Below are positions 48,448 to 59,698 of a stretch of DNA of 64,000 bases, one piece after another. The notes beneath the pieces were generated by a model. It made no database searches, had not been told where the DNA came from, and saw nothing but the letters and a program-made list of their open reading frames with translations. The number at the start of each line of letters is the position of its first letter. Position 1 is the first letter of the stretch. The stretch spans positions 2,108,001-2,172,000 of the forward strand of contig NZ_CP079863.1 of the NCBI RefSeq assembly GCF_025263485.1, in the 5' to 3' direction. This stretch comes from Mycobacterium sp. SMC-2 (GTDB taxonomy: Bacteria > Actinomycetota > Actinomycetes > Mycobacteriales > Mycobacteriaceae). The position numbers and the translations under genes were made by a program.

Positions 48448-48739
48448 TCAGCACCCCGACTGGGATTCGCCGGGTGGGTCGGGGTCGCCGCGCAGGAGTT
48501 CGTCGGGGTGGTGGGCGCGGTTGACCTCGGGCGGCCCGACGCCATCCGTCCAGCCGAGCCGCCCGTCGCCGGTGACCTCGGTGCGCCTTTCGCCCCGACT
48601 GGCCGCCGCGTGGTCGCATCCGCATGCGAAAACAATCGTTGCCGACGACGACCGAGGAGGTCTCCCGGAGCGCGTCGCGGGCGGCGTCGATCGCGTCAAG
48701 AGCGGCGCCGATCCGCTCCCGTGCCTGTTCGGCGCTCAT
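48448..48739 (-). pseudogene. Remnant of an HNH endonuclease (DUF222/13E12-type) gene
   Basis: The N-terminal frame from the ATG at 48739 reads MSAEQARERIGAALDAIDAA, followed by RDALRETSS. The reading then continues only in another frame with FACGCDHAAASRGERRTEV, GDGRLGWTDGVGPPEVNRAH and HPDELLRGDP, which is the end of an HNH/DUF222 protein (the HNH Cys-Asp-His region and the typical HHPE-type tail). Several hundred codons between are missing. A perfect SOS box upstream matches the known LexA control of 13E12-type genes in M. tuberculosis. It fills most of the 470 bases between the methyltransferase and Rv3166c-like genes. Confidence 0.7.
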
Positions 48740-48763
48740 CCGAAAACCCACCACCCCATCGTA

Positions 48764-48779
48764 TCGAACACTCGTTCGA
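48764..48779 (-). promoter_or_regulatory. SOS (LexA) box
   Basis: TCGAACACTCGTTCGA is a perfect palindrome of the mycobacterial LexA form TCGAAC-N4-GTTCGA. It lies 25 bases before the ATG of the HNH gene remnant. Confidence 0.85.
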
Positions 48780-48802
48780 AAGTAACCGCCCGAAACGCCC
48801 TC

Positions 48803-48829
48803 TGTGGATAAACCCCGGACTGTGGATAA
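48803..48829. promoter_or_regulatory. Pair of DnaA-box-like sequences
   Basis: TGTGGATAA, the complement of the DnaA box TTATCCACA, occurs exactly at 48803-48811 and 48821-48829, 18 bases apart and in the same direction. They lie between the SOS box and the Rv3166c-like gene. No origin features are nearby. Confidence 0.5.
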
Positions 48830-48878
48830 CCCACGGTCTGACGTGCCAGGATGAGGCATAGCCAACCGGTCGAGTGGT

Positions 48879-49832
48879 GTGCCAATGCTTGGTATGGACA
48901 AGGCCACGGGGCGGGCCGTCGCCCTGATCGTGCTGCTGCTCGTCGTCTCGGCCGCCCTGCGCGGTTACCTGCCGGCCTCCCACCCAGCGGCGCGGGGCGA
49001 GGCCACCGGCAGCCGGGCCGCCCTGGTCTTCGTGGTGGCGATCCTCGCGGCGACCGTCGCGCTGGTGGCGATCGCGGTCATCGCGCGGTTGCGGGACCCG
49101 CGCGCGGGGGCGCCGCAGGCCGGCCAGCTGTCCGAGATGCTCGGCACCGGCAGGGGCCGGCCGAGCTGGCGCGTGTTGCTGATCGGACTCGGGGTCATCG
49201 TCGCCTGGCTGCTGATCATGATGGTCGCGTCCCGCCTGCTGGCGCCGCACGGTGCCGGTCAGGCGCCGCCCTCGGCCGCGACCGGCGCTTCGCCTGCGGA
49301 ACATGTCAACGCCCCGGCGCCCCGGGAGCCAGGTTCGCCGAACGGAAACATGCTCGGCATCCTGCTTGCCGCCACCGTGCCCATGATGTTGATCATCACC
49401 ACGGGCGCGGTCGTCATGTCGCGGCGACGGTGGCGCGCACCCACGCCGGGCCCCGTCGCCGACGATCACGTCGAATCCCCGGCGCCGCCGACGCGTTCCG
49501 AATCACTGGCACGGGCGGCCGAACGCGGGCTGGCCGAGATGACCGACCTCAGCCGGGAACCCCGCGAGGCGATCATCGCCTGTTACGCGGCGATGGAACG
49601 CGAGCTCGCCAATGTGCCCGGCGCCGTCCCGCAGGACTTCGACACCCCCACTGAGGTGTTGGCCCGAGCGGTCCAACACCACGCGCTGCACGCCGACAAC
49701 GCCGTGCGATTGGTGAACCTGTTCGCCGAGGCGCGATTCAGCCCGCACGTGATGAACGAGGGACACCGCGACGTGGCGGTGCGCGTTCTGCGGTTGGTCC
49801 TCGGCGAATTGGGCTCGCGGAGCCCGGTATGA
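48879..49832 (+). CDS. DUF4129 membrane protein, Rv3166c-like
   Basis: A 317-residue membrane protein. Three hydrophobic segments are seen (near residues 13-28, 46-65 and 100-117) and a fourth near 160-180. The C-terminal cytosolic domain (about 210-310) has the DUF4129 pattern ACYAAMERELANVPGAVPQDFDTPTEVLARAVQ and RLVNLFAEARFSPHVMNEGHRDVAVRVL. DUF4129 proteins accompany MoxR-DUF58 systems. The GTG at 48879 gives the length of Rv3166c; ATGs at 48885 and 48894 are alternatives. First gene of a five-gene unit with overlapping ends. Confidence 0.83.
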   Translation: MPMLGMDKATGRAVALIVLLLVVSAALRGYLPASHPAARGEATGSRAALVFVVAILAATVALVAIAVIARLRDPRAGAPQAGQLSEMLGTGRGRPSWRVLLIGLGVIVAWLLIMMVASRLLAPHGAGQAPPSAATGASPAEHVNAPAPREPGSPNGNMLGILLAATVPMMLIITTGAVVMSRRRWRAPTPGPVADDHVESPAPPTRSESLARAAERGLAEMTDLSREPREAIIACYAAMERELANVPGAVPQDFDTPTEVLARAVQHHALHADNAVRLVNLFAEARFSPHVMNEGHRDVAVRVLRLVLGELGSRSPV

Positions 49833-50307
49833 AAAAAACCCTGGCCCTTGGCATCTGCCTCATCACCGCGATCGAGTTGCTCGCGCTGACACAGCAGGAC
49901 CGCCGGTTCGTGTTGGCCGCCTCCGGTGCTGCCCTGGCTCTGGTGCTGCTCACCGTCCGTCGCGTGCTGGGGCGCGGAATGCGGCCCGAGACCGAAGCGG
50001 AGCCAGACGATCTCGGGGATTCGTTGCGCCGCTGGCTTTCCAACACCGAGACGACGATCCGGTGGTCGGAGTCCTCCCGCGTGGACTGGGACCGCCACCT
50101 GCGCCCGATGCTCGCGCGCAGATACGAAATGGCTACCGGTCAAAGACGATCCAAAGACCCGGTGGCGTATCAGACGAGCGGTCAGATGCTCTTCGGGACC
50201 GAACTGTGGCAATGGGTCAACCCGAACAACGTCGCGCGGACCGGCGACCGGCAACCCGGTCCCGGCCGCGGGGCGCTGGAAGAGATTCTGCGAAAGTTGG
50301 AACAGGT

Positions 50308-50311
<4 letters not shown>
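49829..50311 (+). CDS. Small membrane protein, Rv3165c-like
   Basis: A 160-residue protein with two N-terminal membrane segments (residues about 4-18 and 27-43) and a soluble domain (RWLSNTETTIRWSESSRVDWDRHLRPMLARRYEMATGQRR). It overlaps its neighbours by four bases on each side, so translation is coupled across the operon. Same length and place as Rv3165c. Function unknown. Confidence 0.82.
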
Positions 50312-51285
<974 letters not shown>

Positions 51286-51292
51286 GTGCGGC

Positions 51293-52558
51293 GTGACTAA
51301 TCCCGCGGTCGAATTCCGCTGGCGCGCATCGGACTTGACGCTGGCCATCGCGACGTGTGCGGGGTTGGCGCTGGCGGCCGCGGTGATCGGCGCGCGGTGG
51401 CAGCTGATCGCCTTCGCGGCGCCGCTGCTCGGCGTGCTGAGCTCCATCAGCTGGCAACGGCCCGTGCCGACGATCCGCGTGCACGGCGACCCCGATTCGC
51501 AACGGTGCTTCGAAAACGACCGGGCGTTGCTGCGCATCTGGGCGAGACGGGACGGCCAGGCAACGGGGCATGACGCGGTCGAGGTCACCGTACCCGCCGT
51601 CGACGGGATGCAGCTCGAAATTCTCGACTCCGGTTCCCATCACGCCAAAACGGTTGCGGCAACTGCACAACGCTGGGGCCGGTACTTCATTCGGGCCCGG
51701 GTCGACGCGGTCGCGCGGGGCGGGCTGGTGTCGGGGACGGCCGTCGTCGACGCCGCGCAAGTCATCGTGTTTCCGCTGACGCCTCCGCAGTCGACGCCCA
51801 TCCCGCGCACCGAGCTGCTCGACCGCCTGGGCGCCCACCTCACCCGGCATGTCGGGCCCGGCGTCGAATATGCCGACATCCGCACCTACGTGCCCGGCGA
51901 CCAACTGCGCGCGGTGAACTGGCCGGTGAGCGCGCGGCGCGGCCAGCTGCACGTTACGCAGCGCCTGACCGACCGCGCCGCCGACGTGGTGGTGCTGATC
52001 GACACGTATCGGCAGCCGGCGGGGCCGGCTACCGAAGCCACCGAGCGCGTCGTACGCGGCGCCGCGCAAGTCGTGCAGACCGCGCTGCGGCACGGGGACC
52101 GTGCCGGGGTCGTCGCGCTGGGCGGCAACCGCCCGCGCTGGCTGGGTGCCGACATCGGGCAGCGCCAGTTCTATCGAGTCCTCGACACGGTGCTCGGCGC
52201 GGGCGATCGATTCGAAAACACCACGGGCACTTTGGCGCCGCGCGCGGCCGTCCCCGCGGGTGGCATCGTCATCGCGTTCTCCACACTGCTCGACACCGAA
52301 TTCGCGCTCGCGCTGATCGATCTGCGCAGGCGTGGCCATGTTGTCATCGCCGTCGATGTCCTCGACAGCGCCCCGTTCGAGGTCGAGCAGGATCCGCTGG
52401 TGAACCGGATGTGGGCGCTGCAGCGCTCGGCCATGTATCGCGACATGGCCACCGTCGGCGTCGACATCGTGTCGTGGGATCCAGACAGCGGATTGGAGCA
52501 GTCCATGGGCGTGTTGCCGGACCGCCGCAGGCGGGTGCGGGGACGGCTCCGTGGCTAG
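51293..52558 (+). CDS. DUF58 protein with VWA-like fold, Rv3163c-like
   Basis: A 421-residue protein anchored by two N-terminal membrane segments (residues about 15-50). The central DUF58 signature is GVEYADIRTYVPGDQLRAVNWPVSARRGQLHVTQRL near residue 190. A von Willebrand A-like domain follows with VVVLIDTYRQPAG. GTG start 7 bases after the moxR stop. Partner of MoxR in the same operon; likely a substrate or adaptor at the membrane. Confidence 0.85.
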   Translation: MTNPAVEFRWRASDLTLAIATCAGLALAAAVIGARWQLIAFAAPLLGVLSSISWQRPVPTIRVHGDPDSQRCFENDRALLRIWARRDGQATGHDAVEVTVPAVDGMQLEILDSGSHHAKTVAATAQRWGRYFIRARVDAVARGGLVSGTAVVDAAQVIVFPLTPPQSTPIPRTELLDRLGAHLTRHVGPGVEYADIRTYVPGDQLRAVNWPVSARRGQLHVTQRLTDRAADVVVLIDTYRQPAGPATEATERVVRGAAQVVQTALRHGDRAGVVALGGNRPRWLGADIGQRQFYRVLDTVLGAGDRFENTTGTLAPRAAVPAGGIVIAFSTLLDTEFALALIDLRRRGHVVIAVDVLDSAPFEVEQDPLVNRMWALQRSAMYRDMATVGVDIVSWDPDSGLEQSMGVLPDRRRRVRGRLRG

Positions 52559-53012
52559 CGAGGAGACGCCGGCACCGCCGCGGTTGTGGGCCCCGGTGTT
52601 CTCCATCGCGTTCGGCCTGCTGATGGTGGGCCTGGCCGCCGACGGCTCGCGGCCGGCGGTGGCCGCTTGGGGGGCGGCCCTGATCGCGGTGGCCGGGGGA
52701 ACGGTATTTCGCCCCGCCGCAACGCTTGCCGTGTTGCTGTCGGTGGCCACCATCACGCTGTCCGACCCGCCGCTCGTGTTCGTCGCGCTGTCCGGGCTGT
52801 GCGCCGCGGCGTACCTGGTCTGCCGCCACGCGGTCGGCGCCTCGGCCGGTGTGGTGATGGGCAGCTGGCCGACCGCCGTTGGCGCGGTGAGCTTTACGTT
52901 CGCCGGGCTGGTCGCGACGTCGTTTCCGCTGCAGCTGCCGTGGTTGCCGCTGGCCGCGCCGCTGGCGGCGCTGGGCATTTACGTGCTGGCGCTGCGCCCG
53001 TTCCTGAGCTGA
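52551..53012 (+). CDS. Small integral membrane protein, Rv3162c-like
   Basis: A 153-residue protein with about five membrane segments and almost no soluble parts. A GTG at 52551 overlaps the DUF58 gene by 8 bases. Its stop is only 2 bases from the opposing nuoN stop, whereas in M. tuberculosis a dioxygenase, a TetR and a PPE gene lie between. Function unknown; last member of the MoxR operon. Confidence 0.8.
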   Translation: MASEETPAPPRLWAPVFSIAFGLLMVGLAADGSRPAVAAWGAALIAVAGGTVFRPAATLAVLLSVATITLSDPPLVFVALSGLCAAAYLVCRHAVGASAGVVMGSWPTAVGAVSFTFAGLVATSFPLQLPWLPLAAPLAALGIYVLALRPFLS

Positions 53013-53014
53013 TT

Positions 53015-54604
53015 TCAGTGCAGCAGTTGGGCGGCCTGATCGGCCAGGTCGAGCACCGGCTGCGGGAAGACGCCCAACAGCACGGTGACCGCTGCACACA
53101 ACGCGATCGCCGCCTTGCTCAGGATCCCCGGCGCCACCACGTGTGGGGTGTCGTCGGTCGCCTCGGTGAAGAACATCGACACGATCACCCGCACGTAGAA
53201 GTACGCGGCGATCCCGCTGGCCACCACACCGATGATCACCAGTGGCACCGCGCCGCCCTGGGCCGCGGCCTTGAACACGGCGAGCTTGCTGACGAAACCG
53301 CTCGTCAGCGGGATGCCGGCGAAGGCCAGCAGGAACATCGAAAACATCACGCCCACAATGGGTGAGCGCTGCCCGAGCCCCGCCCAGTGCGACAGGGCGG
53401 CGTCTTCGACGCCGTCGGAATCGCGGATCAGGCCCACGATGGCGAACGCGCCGACGGTGCTGAAGCTGTAGGCGAGCAGGTAGAACAGCGTGGACGAAAG
53501 GCCCGCCTGGTTGTCGGCGATCACGCCGGTGAGGATGAACCCGACGTGGGCAACCGACGAGTAGGCCAGCATGCGTTTGACGTCGGTCTGGTTCACCGCG
53601 GTGATGGTGCCCACCGCCATGGTGAGAATGGAGATGGTCCACAGCACCGGCCGCCATTGATCGTGCAGCGGCGGCAGCGCCACGTAAACCACCCGCAGCA
53701 GCGCGCCGAAGGCCGCGACCTTGGTGGCCGCCGCCATGAACCCGGTGATTGGCGTGGGCGCCCCCTGGTAGACGTCCGGGATCCACGAATGGAACGGCAC
53801 CGCACCCACTTTGAACAGCAGGCCGACCGACAGCAGCGCGACGCCCACCAGCGCGGTCGAGGTGTCGCCATGCGCCGCCAGCGCATCGCGGATGCCGGTC
53901 AGCAGCAGCGTGCCGGTTGCGCCGTACAGCAGCGCCACGCCGTACAGGAAGAACGCCGACGAGAACGCACCGAGCAGAAAGTACTTCATGGCCGCCTCTT
54001 GCGACAGCAGCCGCCGATGCCGGGCCAGGCCGCACATCAGGTACAGGGGCAGCGAAAGGACTTCGAGCGCAACGAACATCGTCAACAGGTCGTTGGACGC
54101 CGGGAACACCATCATGCCGCCGACGGACAGCATCGCCAGCGGGAACAGCTCGGTCTGCGCGGCCCCGGCCCGCTCCGCGTCGCGCTCGGCGTCGCTGCCG
54201 GGAACCGCGGACGCCTGCGGGGTGAAGGAATCCAGGCCGGCCGGACCGGCGGCTCCCACCCCCGCGGCGACCTTGCTGTCCGCCTTGGTCTGCGTGCGTT
54301 CGGCCATGAAGATGACCGCCAGCACTGCGACCAGCAGCACCGTGCCCTGCAGGTACAGCGTCGGTCGGTCGATAGCCATCGCGCCCAGCACCGTCGCGCG
54401 GCCGGAGGCCGAAACCGAGCGGCTCACCACGACCACCGCGACGAATGCCGCGACCAGGCCGGCCAGGGCGAGCGTCACCTGGGCGCCGTAGCGAACCCGC
54501 CTGGGCAGGAACGCTTCCGCGAGGACTCCCGCCACGGCGACGCCGAACACGATGAGTGTGGGGCACAGCAGGAAGTACTCGATGCTGGGGGTGGGGAGGG
54601 GCAT
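53015..54604 (-). CDS. nuoN: NADH-quinone oxidoreductase subunit N
   Basis: A 529-residue, 14-helix antiporter-like subunit of complex I. The core shows LLFKVGAVPFHSWIPDVYQGAPTPITGFMAAATKVAAFGAL with the channel Lys residues, and LAYSSVAHVGFILTGV. A hydrophilic insert near residues 105-140 (TQTKADSKVAAGVG... to AGAAQTELFP) is typical of mycobacterial NuoN. ATG at 54604 overlaps the nuoM stop by one base (TAATG). Last gene of the operon. Confidence 0.95.
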   Translation of the reverse strand: MPLPTPSIEYFLLCPTLIVFGVAVAGVLAEAFLPRRVRYGAQVTLALAGLVAAFVAVVVVSRSVSASGRATVLGAMAIDRPTLYLQGTVLLVAVLAVIFMAERTQTKADSKVAAGVGAAGPAGLDSFTPQASAVPGSDAERDAERAGAAQTELFPLAMLSVGGMMVFPASNDLLTMFVALEVLSLPLYLMCGLARHRRLLSQEAAMKYFLLGAFSSAFFLYGVALLYGATGTLLLTGIRDALAAHGDTSTALVGVALLSVGLLFKVGAVPFHSWIPDVYQGAPTPITGFMAAATKVAAFGALLRVVYVALPPLHDQWRPVLWTISILTMAVGTITAVNQTDVKRMLAYSSVAHVGFILTGVIADNQAGLSSTLFYLLAYSFSTVGAFAIVGLIRDSDGVEDAALSHWAGLGQRSPIVGVMFSMFLLAFAGIPLTSGFVSKLAVFKAAAQGGAVPLVIIGVVASGIAAYFYVRVIVSMFFTEATDDTPHVVAPGILSKAAIALCAAVTVLLGVFPQPVLDLADQAAQLLH

Positions 54605-56178
54605 TATCGCGGTCCTTCGGCTGTCCGGGGTACGCGGTTGACTGCCGGCACGCTCGGCGCGGGATCGTGCTGACCGATCGTGGTCATGGTGTTCTCGACC
54701 GCGGGGTTGATGATGTCCAGCACCGGCTTCGGATAGACCCCGAGAACCAGCAACAGCGCGATCAGCGGTGCCACCACGATCAATTCGCGCGCCCGCAGGT
54801 CGCCGATCTTCTCGTTGCCGGAGGCCACCGGCCCAGTCATCATGCGCTGGTAGAGCCACAGCATGTAGATGGCGGACAGCACCAGCGCGGTGACACCGAA
54901 CGTGGCGGCCAGCCAATATCGGTTGAAAGTGCCCAGCAGCACCAGGAATTCGCTGATGAACGGCGCCAGGCCGGGCAGCGACAGCGTGGCCATGGCGGAC
55001 ACCAGGAATGTCCCCGCGAGGATGGGCGCCACCTTCTGCACCCCGCCGTAGTCGGCGATCGCGCGGCTGCCGTGCCGGGATATCAGGAAGCCGGCGATCA
55101 GGAACACCGCCGCCGTGGACAGGCCGTGGTTGAGCATGTACAGCGTCGACCCGCTCTGGCCCTGGCTCGTCATCACGAAGATGCCCAGGATGATGAATCC
55201 GAAGTGGGAGATGGAGGTGTAGGCGATCAGGCGCATGATGTCGGTCTGCCCGATGGCCACGATCGCGCCGTAGATCACCCCGATGACGGCCAGCACCACG
55301 ATCAGGGGGCGGAAATACGTTGAGGCGTCGGGGAACAGCTGCAGGCAGTAGCGCAGCATGCCGAAGGTGCCGACCTTGTCCATCACCGCCATCATCAGCA
55401 CCGCGGTCGCCGGGGTGGCCTCCACCGCGGCGTCGGGCAGCCAGCGGTGGAACGGCCACAGCGGCGCTTTGATGGCGAACGCGAACATGAAGCCCAGGAA
55501 CAGCGCCTTGAACACCGCGGAGTCGGCGCCGTAGCGCCCGGAGGCGACCCCGGCCACGATCTCGCGGAAGTCGAAGGTACCCGAACCGTGCTGCGCGGTC
55601 ACCACGTACAGCCCGATCACCGCGGCCAGCATGATCAGCCCGCCGAACAGGTTGTACAGCAAGAACTTCACCGCGGCGCGCGACTTGCCCGCACCACCGC
55701 CGAAGCCCCCGATCAAGAAGTACATCGGGATGAGCATGGCCTCGAAGAACACGTAGAACAGCAACACGTCGAGCGCGACCACCGAGATCAGCACCATCGA
55801 CTCGATGGCCAGCGTCAGGGCGACGTAGGCGTGCACGCCGCGCGGGTTGCGTTCGCCGCCGTCGTTCCAGCCGGCCACCTGCAGCACCGGGATCAGCACC
55901 GCGGTCAGCAGCACCAGCACCACGGCGATGCCGTCCACGCCCAGGGAGTAGGTGGCGCCGAACGCCGGTATCCAGGAATGGCTTTCGACGAATTGGTAAG
56001 TGCTGCCGCCGGTTTTGAAGCCGAGGGTGACGACGATCGCGACCGCCAGCGTCAGGACGCCGAAGACTAGGCCGGTCCACTTGGCCAACCGGCGCAGCCC
56101 CGGCGGCAGCAGGATGACGAGCGCAGAGCCGGCCAGCGGCAGCAGCCACAGAACGCTGAGCCACGGAAGGTTGTTCAC
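54604..56178 (-). CDS. nuoM: NADH-quinone oxidoreductase subunit M
   Basis: A 524-residue antiporter-like membrane subunit of complex I. Channel Glu/Lys region: [22 protein letters not shown] near residue 140 and [37 protein letters not shown] near 235. Later comes [17 protein letters not shown]. The GTG start at 56178 shares four bases with the nuoL stop (GTGA). Confidence 0.95.
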   Translation of the reverse strand: MNNLPWLSVLWLLPLAGSALVILLPPGLRRLAKWTGLVFGVLTLAVAIVVTLGFKTGGSTYQFVESHSWIPAFGATYSLGVDGIAVVLVLLTAVLIPVLQVAGWNDGGERNPRGVHAYVALTLAIESMVLISVVALDVLLFYVFFEAMLIPMYFLIGGFGGGAGKSRAAVKFLLYNLFGGLIMLAAVIGLYVVTAQHGSGTFDFREIVAGVASGRYGADSAVFKALFLGFMFAFAIKAPLWPFHRWLPDAAVEATPATAVLMMAVMDKVGTFGMLRYCLQLFPDASTYFRPLIVVLAVIGVIYGAIVAIGQTDIMRLIAYTSISHFGFIILGIFVMTSQGQSGSTLYMLNHGLSTAAVFLIAGFLISRHGSRAIADYGGVQKVAPILAGTFLVSAMATLSLPGLAPFISEFLVLLGTFNRYWLAATFGVTALVLSAIYMLWLYQRMMTGPVASGNEKIGDLRARELIVVAPLIALLLVLGVYPKPVLDIINPAVENTMTTIGQHDPAPSVPAVNRVPRTAEGPR

Positions 56179-58061
56179 CACAGTTTCACCGCCAGGATCA
56201 GCGCGATCACCAGGACCGCGCCCGTCAGCATCGACAATGCGTAGTTGCGGGCGAAGCCGGTTTGCAGCCCCCGTAGGCGATTCGAAGTCCGGCTGACCAG
56301 CGCGGCCAGCGCGTTGACCGAGCCGTCCACCCCCGCGTCGTCGACGTCGACAAGCGCTTGGGTCAGTTCGGCTCCGGGGCGCATGAACACCTCCTCGTTG
56401 AAGGCGTCGCCGTAGAAGTCCCTGCGGGCGGCCGTCGTCACCGGCGACACCGAGAGCGGGGCCACACTGGGGATTTCGGCGGTGGCGTACAGCCGGTAGG
56501 CCACCGCGATCCCGATCGCGACGACGCCCAGCGCCAGGGCGGTGCTCACCCAGGCCGGGAAGGCGTGGGTCACCTCCTCGTGCTTCCCGACGACCGGCTC
56601 GAGCCAGCGCTGCAGGGTGCCGCCGACGGCCAGCAGGCCGCCGGAAACCACCGAGCCGATGGCGAGCAGGATCATCGGCCAGGTCATCAGGGCCGGTGCC
56701 TCGTGCGGATGGCTGCCCGGGGCCCAACGCTTTTGGCCGAAGAACGTCATCAGCATCACCCGGGTCATGTAGAACGCGGTGACGCCCGCGCCCAGCAGCG
56801 CGGCCCCGCCCAGCACGTAACCGCGGACGCCGCCGGCGCCCAGCGCGGCCTCGATGATGGCGTCCTTGGAGAAGAAGCCCGCGAACGGGGGCACGCCGAT
56901 GATAGCCAGATAGCCCAGGCCGAAGGTGGCGAACGTGATCGGCAGCGCCGCGCGCAGGCCGCCGTAGCGGCGCATGTCCTGTTCCTCGTGCATCGCGTGG
57001 ATCACCGCGCCGGAGCCGAGGAACAAGCCGGCCTTGAAGAAGCCGTGGGTGAGCAGATGCATGATCGCGAATGCGTAGCCGGCCGGGCCGAGACCGGCGG
57101 CCAGCACCATGTAGCCGATCTGGCTCATCGTCGAGGCCGCCAGCGCGCGTTTGATGTCGTCCTTGGCGCAACCGATGAACGCCCCGAGCAGCAACGTGAC
57201 GGCGCCGACCACCACGACGGCGGTCTGGGCGTCGGGCGCCAGGTTGTAGAGCGGATTGGACCGCACGATCAGGTAGACACCGGCGGTCACCATGGTGGCG
57301 GCGTGGATCAGCGCGGACACCGGGGTGGGGCCCTCCATGGCGTCACCCAACCAGGCCTGCAGCGGGACCTGCGCGGACTTCGCGCAGGCGCCCAGCAGCA
57401 GCAGCAAGCCCATCGCCGTCAGCGCCCCGCGGCCGGCGCCGGGCGCTCCGGCGAACACCCCGGCGTAGGACAGCGTGCCGAATGTGCTGAACATCAAGAA
57501 CATTCCAAGGGCCAGCCCGGCGTCCCCGACGCGGTTCATCACGAACGCCTTCTTGGCCGCTGTGGCCGCCGTCGGCTTGTGGTACCAGAACCCGATCAGC
57601 AGGTAGGACGCCAGGCCCACGCCTTCCCAGCCGACGTAGAGCACCACGTAGTTGTCGGCGACCACCAGCAGCAGCATCGAAGCCAGGAACAGGTTGAGGT
57701 AGCCGAAAAACCTTCGGCGGTCGGGGTCTTCGGCCATGTAGGCGACCGAATAGATGTGGATCAGCGACCCGACCCCGGTGATCAGCAGCACGAAACACAC
57801 CGACAGCTGGTCGATCTGCAGGCCGAGGTCCACCTGCAGCCCGCCGACCGGGATCCAGCTGAACACCCGCTGGTGGATGACCCGGTCGTCGGCGCCGCGG
57901 CCGAGCAACTCGTTGAGCAGGCTCAGGCCAACGCCGAACGCCGCGAGGGCGGTGGCGCAGCCCAGCCAGTGCCCCCACGCGTCGGTGCGTCGACCGCCGA
58001 ACAACAGGATCGCGGCACCCGCCAGCGGCAGCGCCACCAGCAGCCAGGTGTAGTGAGTCAT
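56175..58061 (-). CDS. nuoL: NADH-quinone oxidoreductase subunit L
   Basis: A 628-residue antiporter-like subunit with the long C-terminal lateral helix region. Motifs: [19 protein letters not shown] near residue 132, [36 protein letters not shown] near 225, [56 protein letters not shown] at 58061 lies 10 bases after nuoK. The gap is the largest within the operon here. Confidence 0.95.
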   Translation of the reverse strand: MTHYTWLLVALPLAGAAILLFGGRRTDAWGHWLGCATALAAFGVGLSLLNELLGRGADDRVIHQRVFSWIPVGGLQVDLGLQIDQLSVCFVLLITGVGSLIHIYSVAYMAEDPDRRRFFGYLNLFLASMLLLVVADNYVVLYVGWEGVGLASYLLIGFWYHKPTAATAAKKAFVMNRVGDAGLALGMFLMFSTFGTLSYAGVFAGAPGAGRGALTAMGLLLLLGACAKSAQVPLQAWLGDAMEGPTPVSALIHAATMVTAGVYLIVRSNPLYNLAPDAQTAVVVVGAVTLLLGAFIGCAKDDIKRALAASTMSQIGYMVLAAGLGPAGYAFAIMHLLTHGFFKAGLFLGSGAVIHAMHEEQDMRRYGGLRAALPITFATFGLGYLAIIGVPPFAGFFSKDAIIEAALGAGGVRGYVLGGAALLGAGVTAFYMTRVMLMTFFGQKRWAPGSHPHEAPALMTWPMILLAIGSVVSGGLLAVGGTLQRWLEPVVGKHEEVTHAFPAWVSTALALGVVAIGIAVAYRLYATAEIPSVAPLSVSPVTTAARRDFYGDAFNEEVFMRPGAELTQALVDVDDAGVDGSVNALAALVSRTSNRLRGLQTGFARNYALSMLTGAVLVIALILAVKLW

Positions 58062-58071
58062 GTTGGCGTTG

Positions 58072-58371
58072 TCAGCCTTTGAGTAGGTTCGCGTCGTCCA
58101 CCGACGCCGATTTGCGGGCACGGAAAATGGTCATGATGATGGCCAGTCCGACGACGACCTCGCACGCGGCCACCACCATCGTGAAGAACGCGATCATCTG
58201 CCCGTCCAGGTGGCCGTGCATCCGCGCGAACGTGACGAACGCCAGGTTGACCGCGTTCAGCATCAGCTCGACGCACATGAACATCACGATGGCGTTGCGT
58301 CGCAACAGCACACCCGAGGCCCCAATGGTGAACAGCAGGGCCGAAAGATACAGGTAGTTGGCCGGATTCAC
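58072..58371 (-). CDS. nuoK: NADH-quinone oxidoreductase subunit K
   Basis: A 99-residue subunit with three membrane helices. The conserved Glu residues of the proton path are in [17 protein letters not shown] near residue 34 and [13 protein letters not shown] near 70. GTG start overlaps the nuoJ stop (GTGA). Confidence 0.95.
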   Translation of the reverse strand: MNPANYLYLSALLFTIGASGVLLRRNAIVMFMCVELMLNAVNLAFVTFARMHGHLDGQMIAFFTMVVAACEVVVGLAIIMTIFRARKSASVDDANLLKG

Positions 58372-59156
58372 GAAGCGCCGCCTTTGATGGCCTGACGGGA
58401 GGGGGTTTCCTTGCCGTCGGCGCCGCGGCTACGCAGGATCGGCGACACCGACAGTTCCGAGTACGACCCGTCCGGCAGCAGCGCGGCCACGTCGACGGCG
58501 TTGTGGCGCGCGTAGACGCCGGGGTTGGGCATCGGGGTCGGGTGCCCGCCGGGCTGGAATCTCTCCTGCGAGAGTTCCCGCTGCGTCTTGCGGCGCTCGA
58601 AGCGCTCGCGGTGGGCCAGCACCATCGCCCCGATGGCCGCGGTGATCAGCAGCGCGCTGGTGAGTTCGAATGCCCACAGATAACGGGAGAAGATCAGCGC
58701 GGCAAGGCCTTCCACGTTGCCGTTGGCGTTGGCGGCGGTCAGGCCCGCGAAGCCTCCGGTCGCGGCGGTGCCGATCGCGGCGATCAGCAGAACGCCGAAC
58801 CCGATACCCGCCAGCACCGCGGCGATGCGCTGCCCGTGCAGCGTCTCCTTGAGGGATTCGGCGGAATCCACGCCGATCAGCATCAGCACGAACAAAAACA
58901 GCATCATGACCGCGCCGGTGTAGACCACGACTTGGACGACACCGAGAAACAGCGCGTCCTGGACCATGTAGAACACCGCCAGGACGATCATCGTCATCGC
59001 CAGGAACATCGCGGAGTATACGGCGTTGACCGACAGCACCACCCCGATCGCGCCGATCAGCGCCAGCGCGCCCAGCACCCAGAACGCCACCGCCTCACCG
59101 GTGGAGGTGCGGGCGATCGTGTCGGCCGCCAGGAGCTGGCCCGTGAACGCGGTCAT
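58368..59156 (-). CDS. nuoJ: NADH-quinone oxidoreductase subunit J
   Basis: A 262-residue membrane subunit with five N-terminal helices (core [20 protein letters not shown], the pi-bulge helix region). The C-terminal soluble extension of about 70 residues ([34 protein letters not shown]) is typical of actinobacteria. ATG at 59156 overlaps the nuoI stop by four bases. Confidence 0.94.
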   Translation of the reverse strand: MTAFTGQLLAADTIARTSTGEAVAFWVLGALALIGAIGVVLSVNAVYSAMFLAMTMIVLAVFYMVQDALFLGVVQVVVYTGAVMMLFLFVLMLIGVDSAESLKETLHGQRIAAVLAGIGFGVLLIAAIGTAATGGFAGLTAANANGNVEGLAALIFSRYLWAFELTSALLITAAIGAMVLAHRERFERRKTQRELSQERFQPGGHPTPMPNPGVYARHNAVDVAALLPDGSYSELSVSPILRSRGADGKETPSRQAIKGGAS

Positions 59157-59698
59157 CGGGAGCCGCCGGCCGTCTCGGACTCGCGCAGGCCGTTCGCCGT
59201 GACGTTGCCCAGGTAGTAGTCCTTGTCGGTGGCGCCGGGTGCCCGGGGGTGCGGCGGCGCGGTCATGTCGGGGAGCAGGGGGGCCAGCAGCCGGTCCTTT
59301 TCGTAGATCAGGTCGGCGCGGTTGTCGTCGGCCATCTCGTAGTTGTTCGTCATCGTCAGCGCGCGGGTCGGGCAGGCCTCGATGCACAGACCGCAGCCGA
59401 TGCAACGCAGGTAGTTGATCTGATAGACCCGGCCGTAGCGTTCCCCGGGCGAATACCTGAGCTCCTCGGTGTTGTCCGCGCCCTCGACGTAGATCGCATC
59501 GGCGGGACATGCCCACGCGCACAGCTCGCACCCGATGCACTTCTCCAGGCCGTCCGGGTACCGGTTGAGCTGGTGACGCCCGTGATAGCGCGGTGCAATG
59601 GGGCCCGGCTTCTCCGGATACTCCTCGGTCACGCGCCGTTTGAACATCGATGCGAACGTCACGCCGAATCCGGCTACGGCGTCCAGGAACTTAGCCAC
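59153..59698 (-). CDS. nuoI: NADH-quinone oxidoreductase subunit I
   Basis: A 181-residue ferredoxin-like subunit with two [4Fe-4S] motifs: [12 protein letters not shown] near residue 54 and [12 protein letters not shown] near 99. These carry clusters N6a and N6b that lead electrons to the N2 cluster. GTG start overlaps the nuoH stop by eight bases. Confidence 0.96.
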   Translation of the reverse strand: MAKFLDAVAGFGVTFASMFKRRVTEEYPEKPGPIAPRYHGRHQLNRYPDGLEKCIGCELCAWACPADAIYVEGADNTEELRYSPGERYGRVYQINYLRCIGCGLCIEACPTRALTMTNNYEMADDNRADLIYEKDRLLAPLLPDMTAPPHPRAPGATDKDYYLGNVTANGLRESETAGGSR

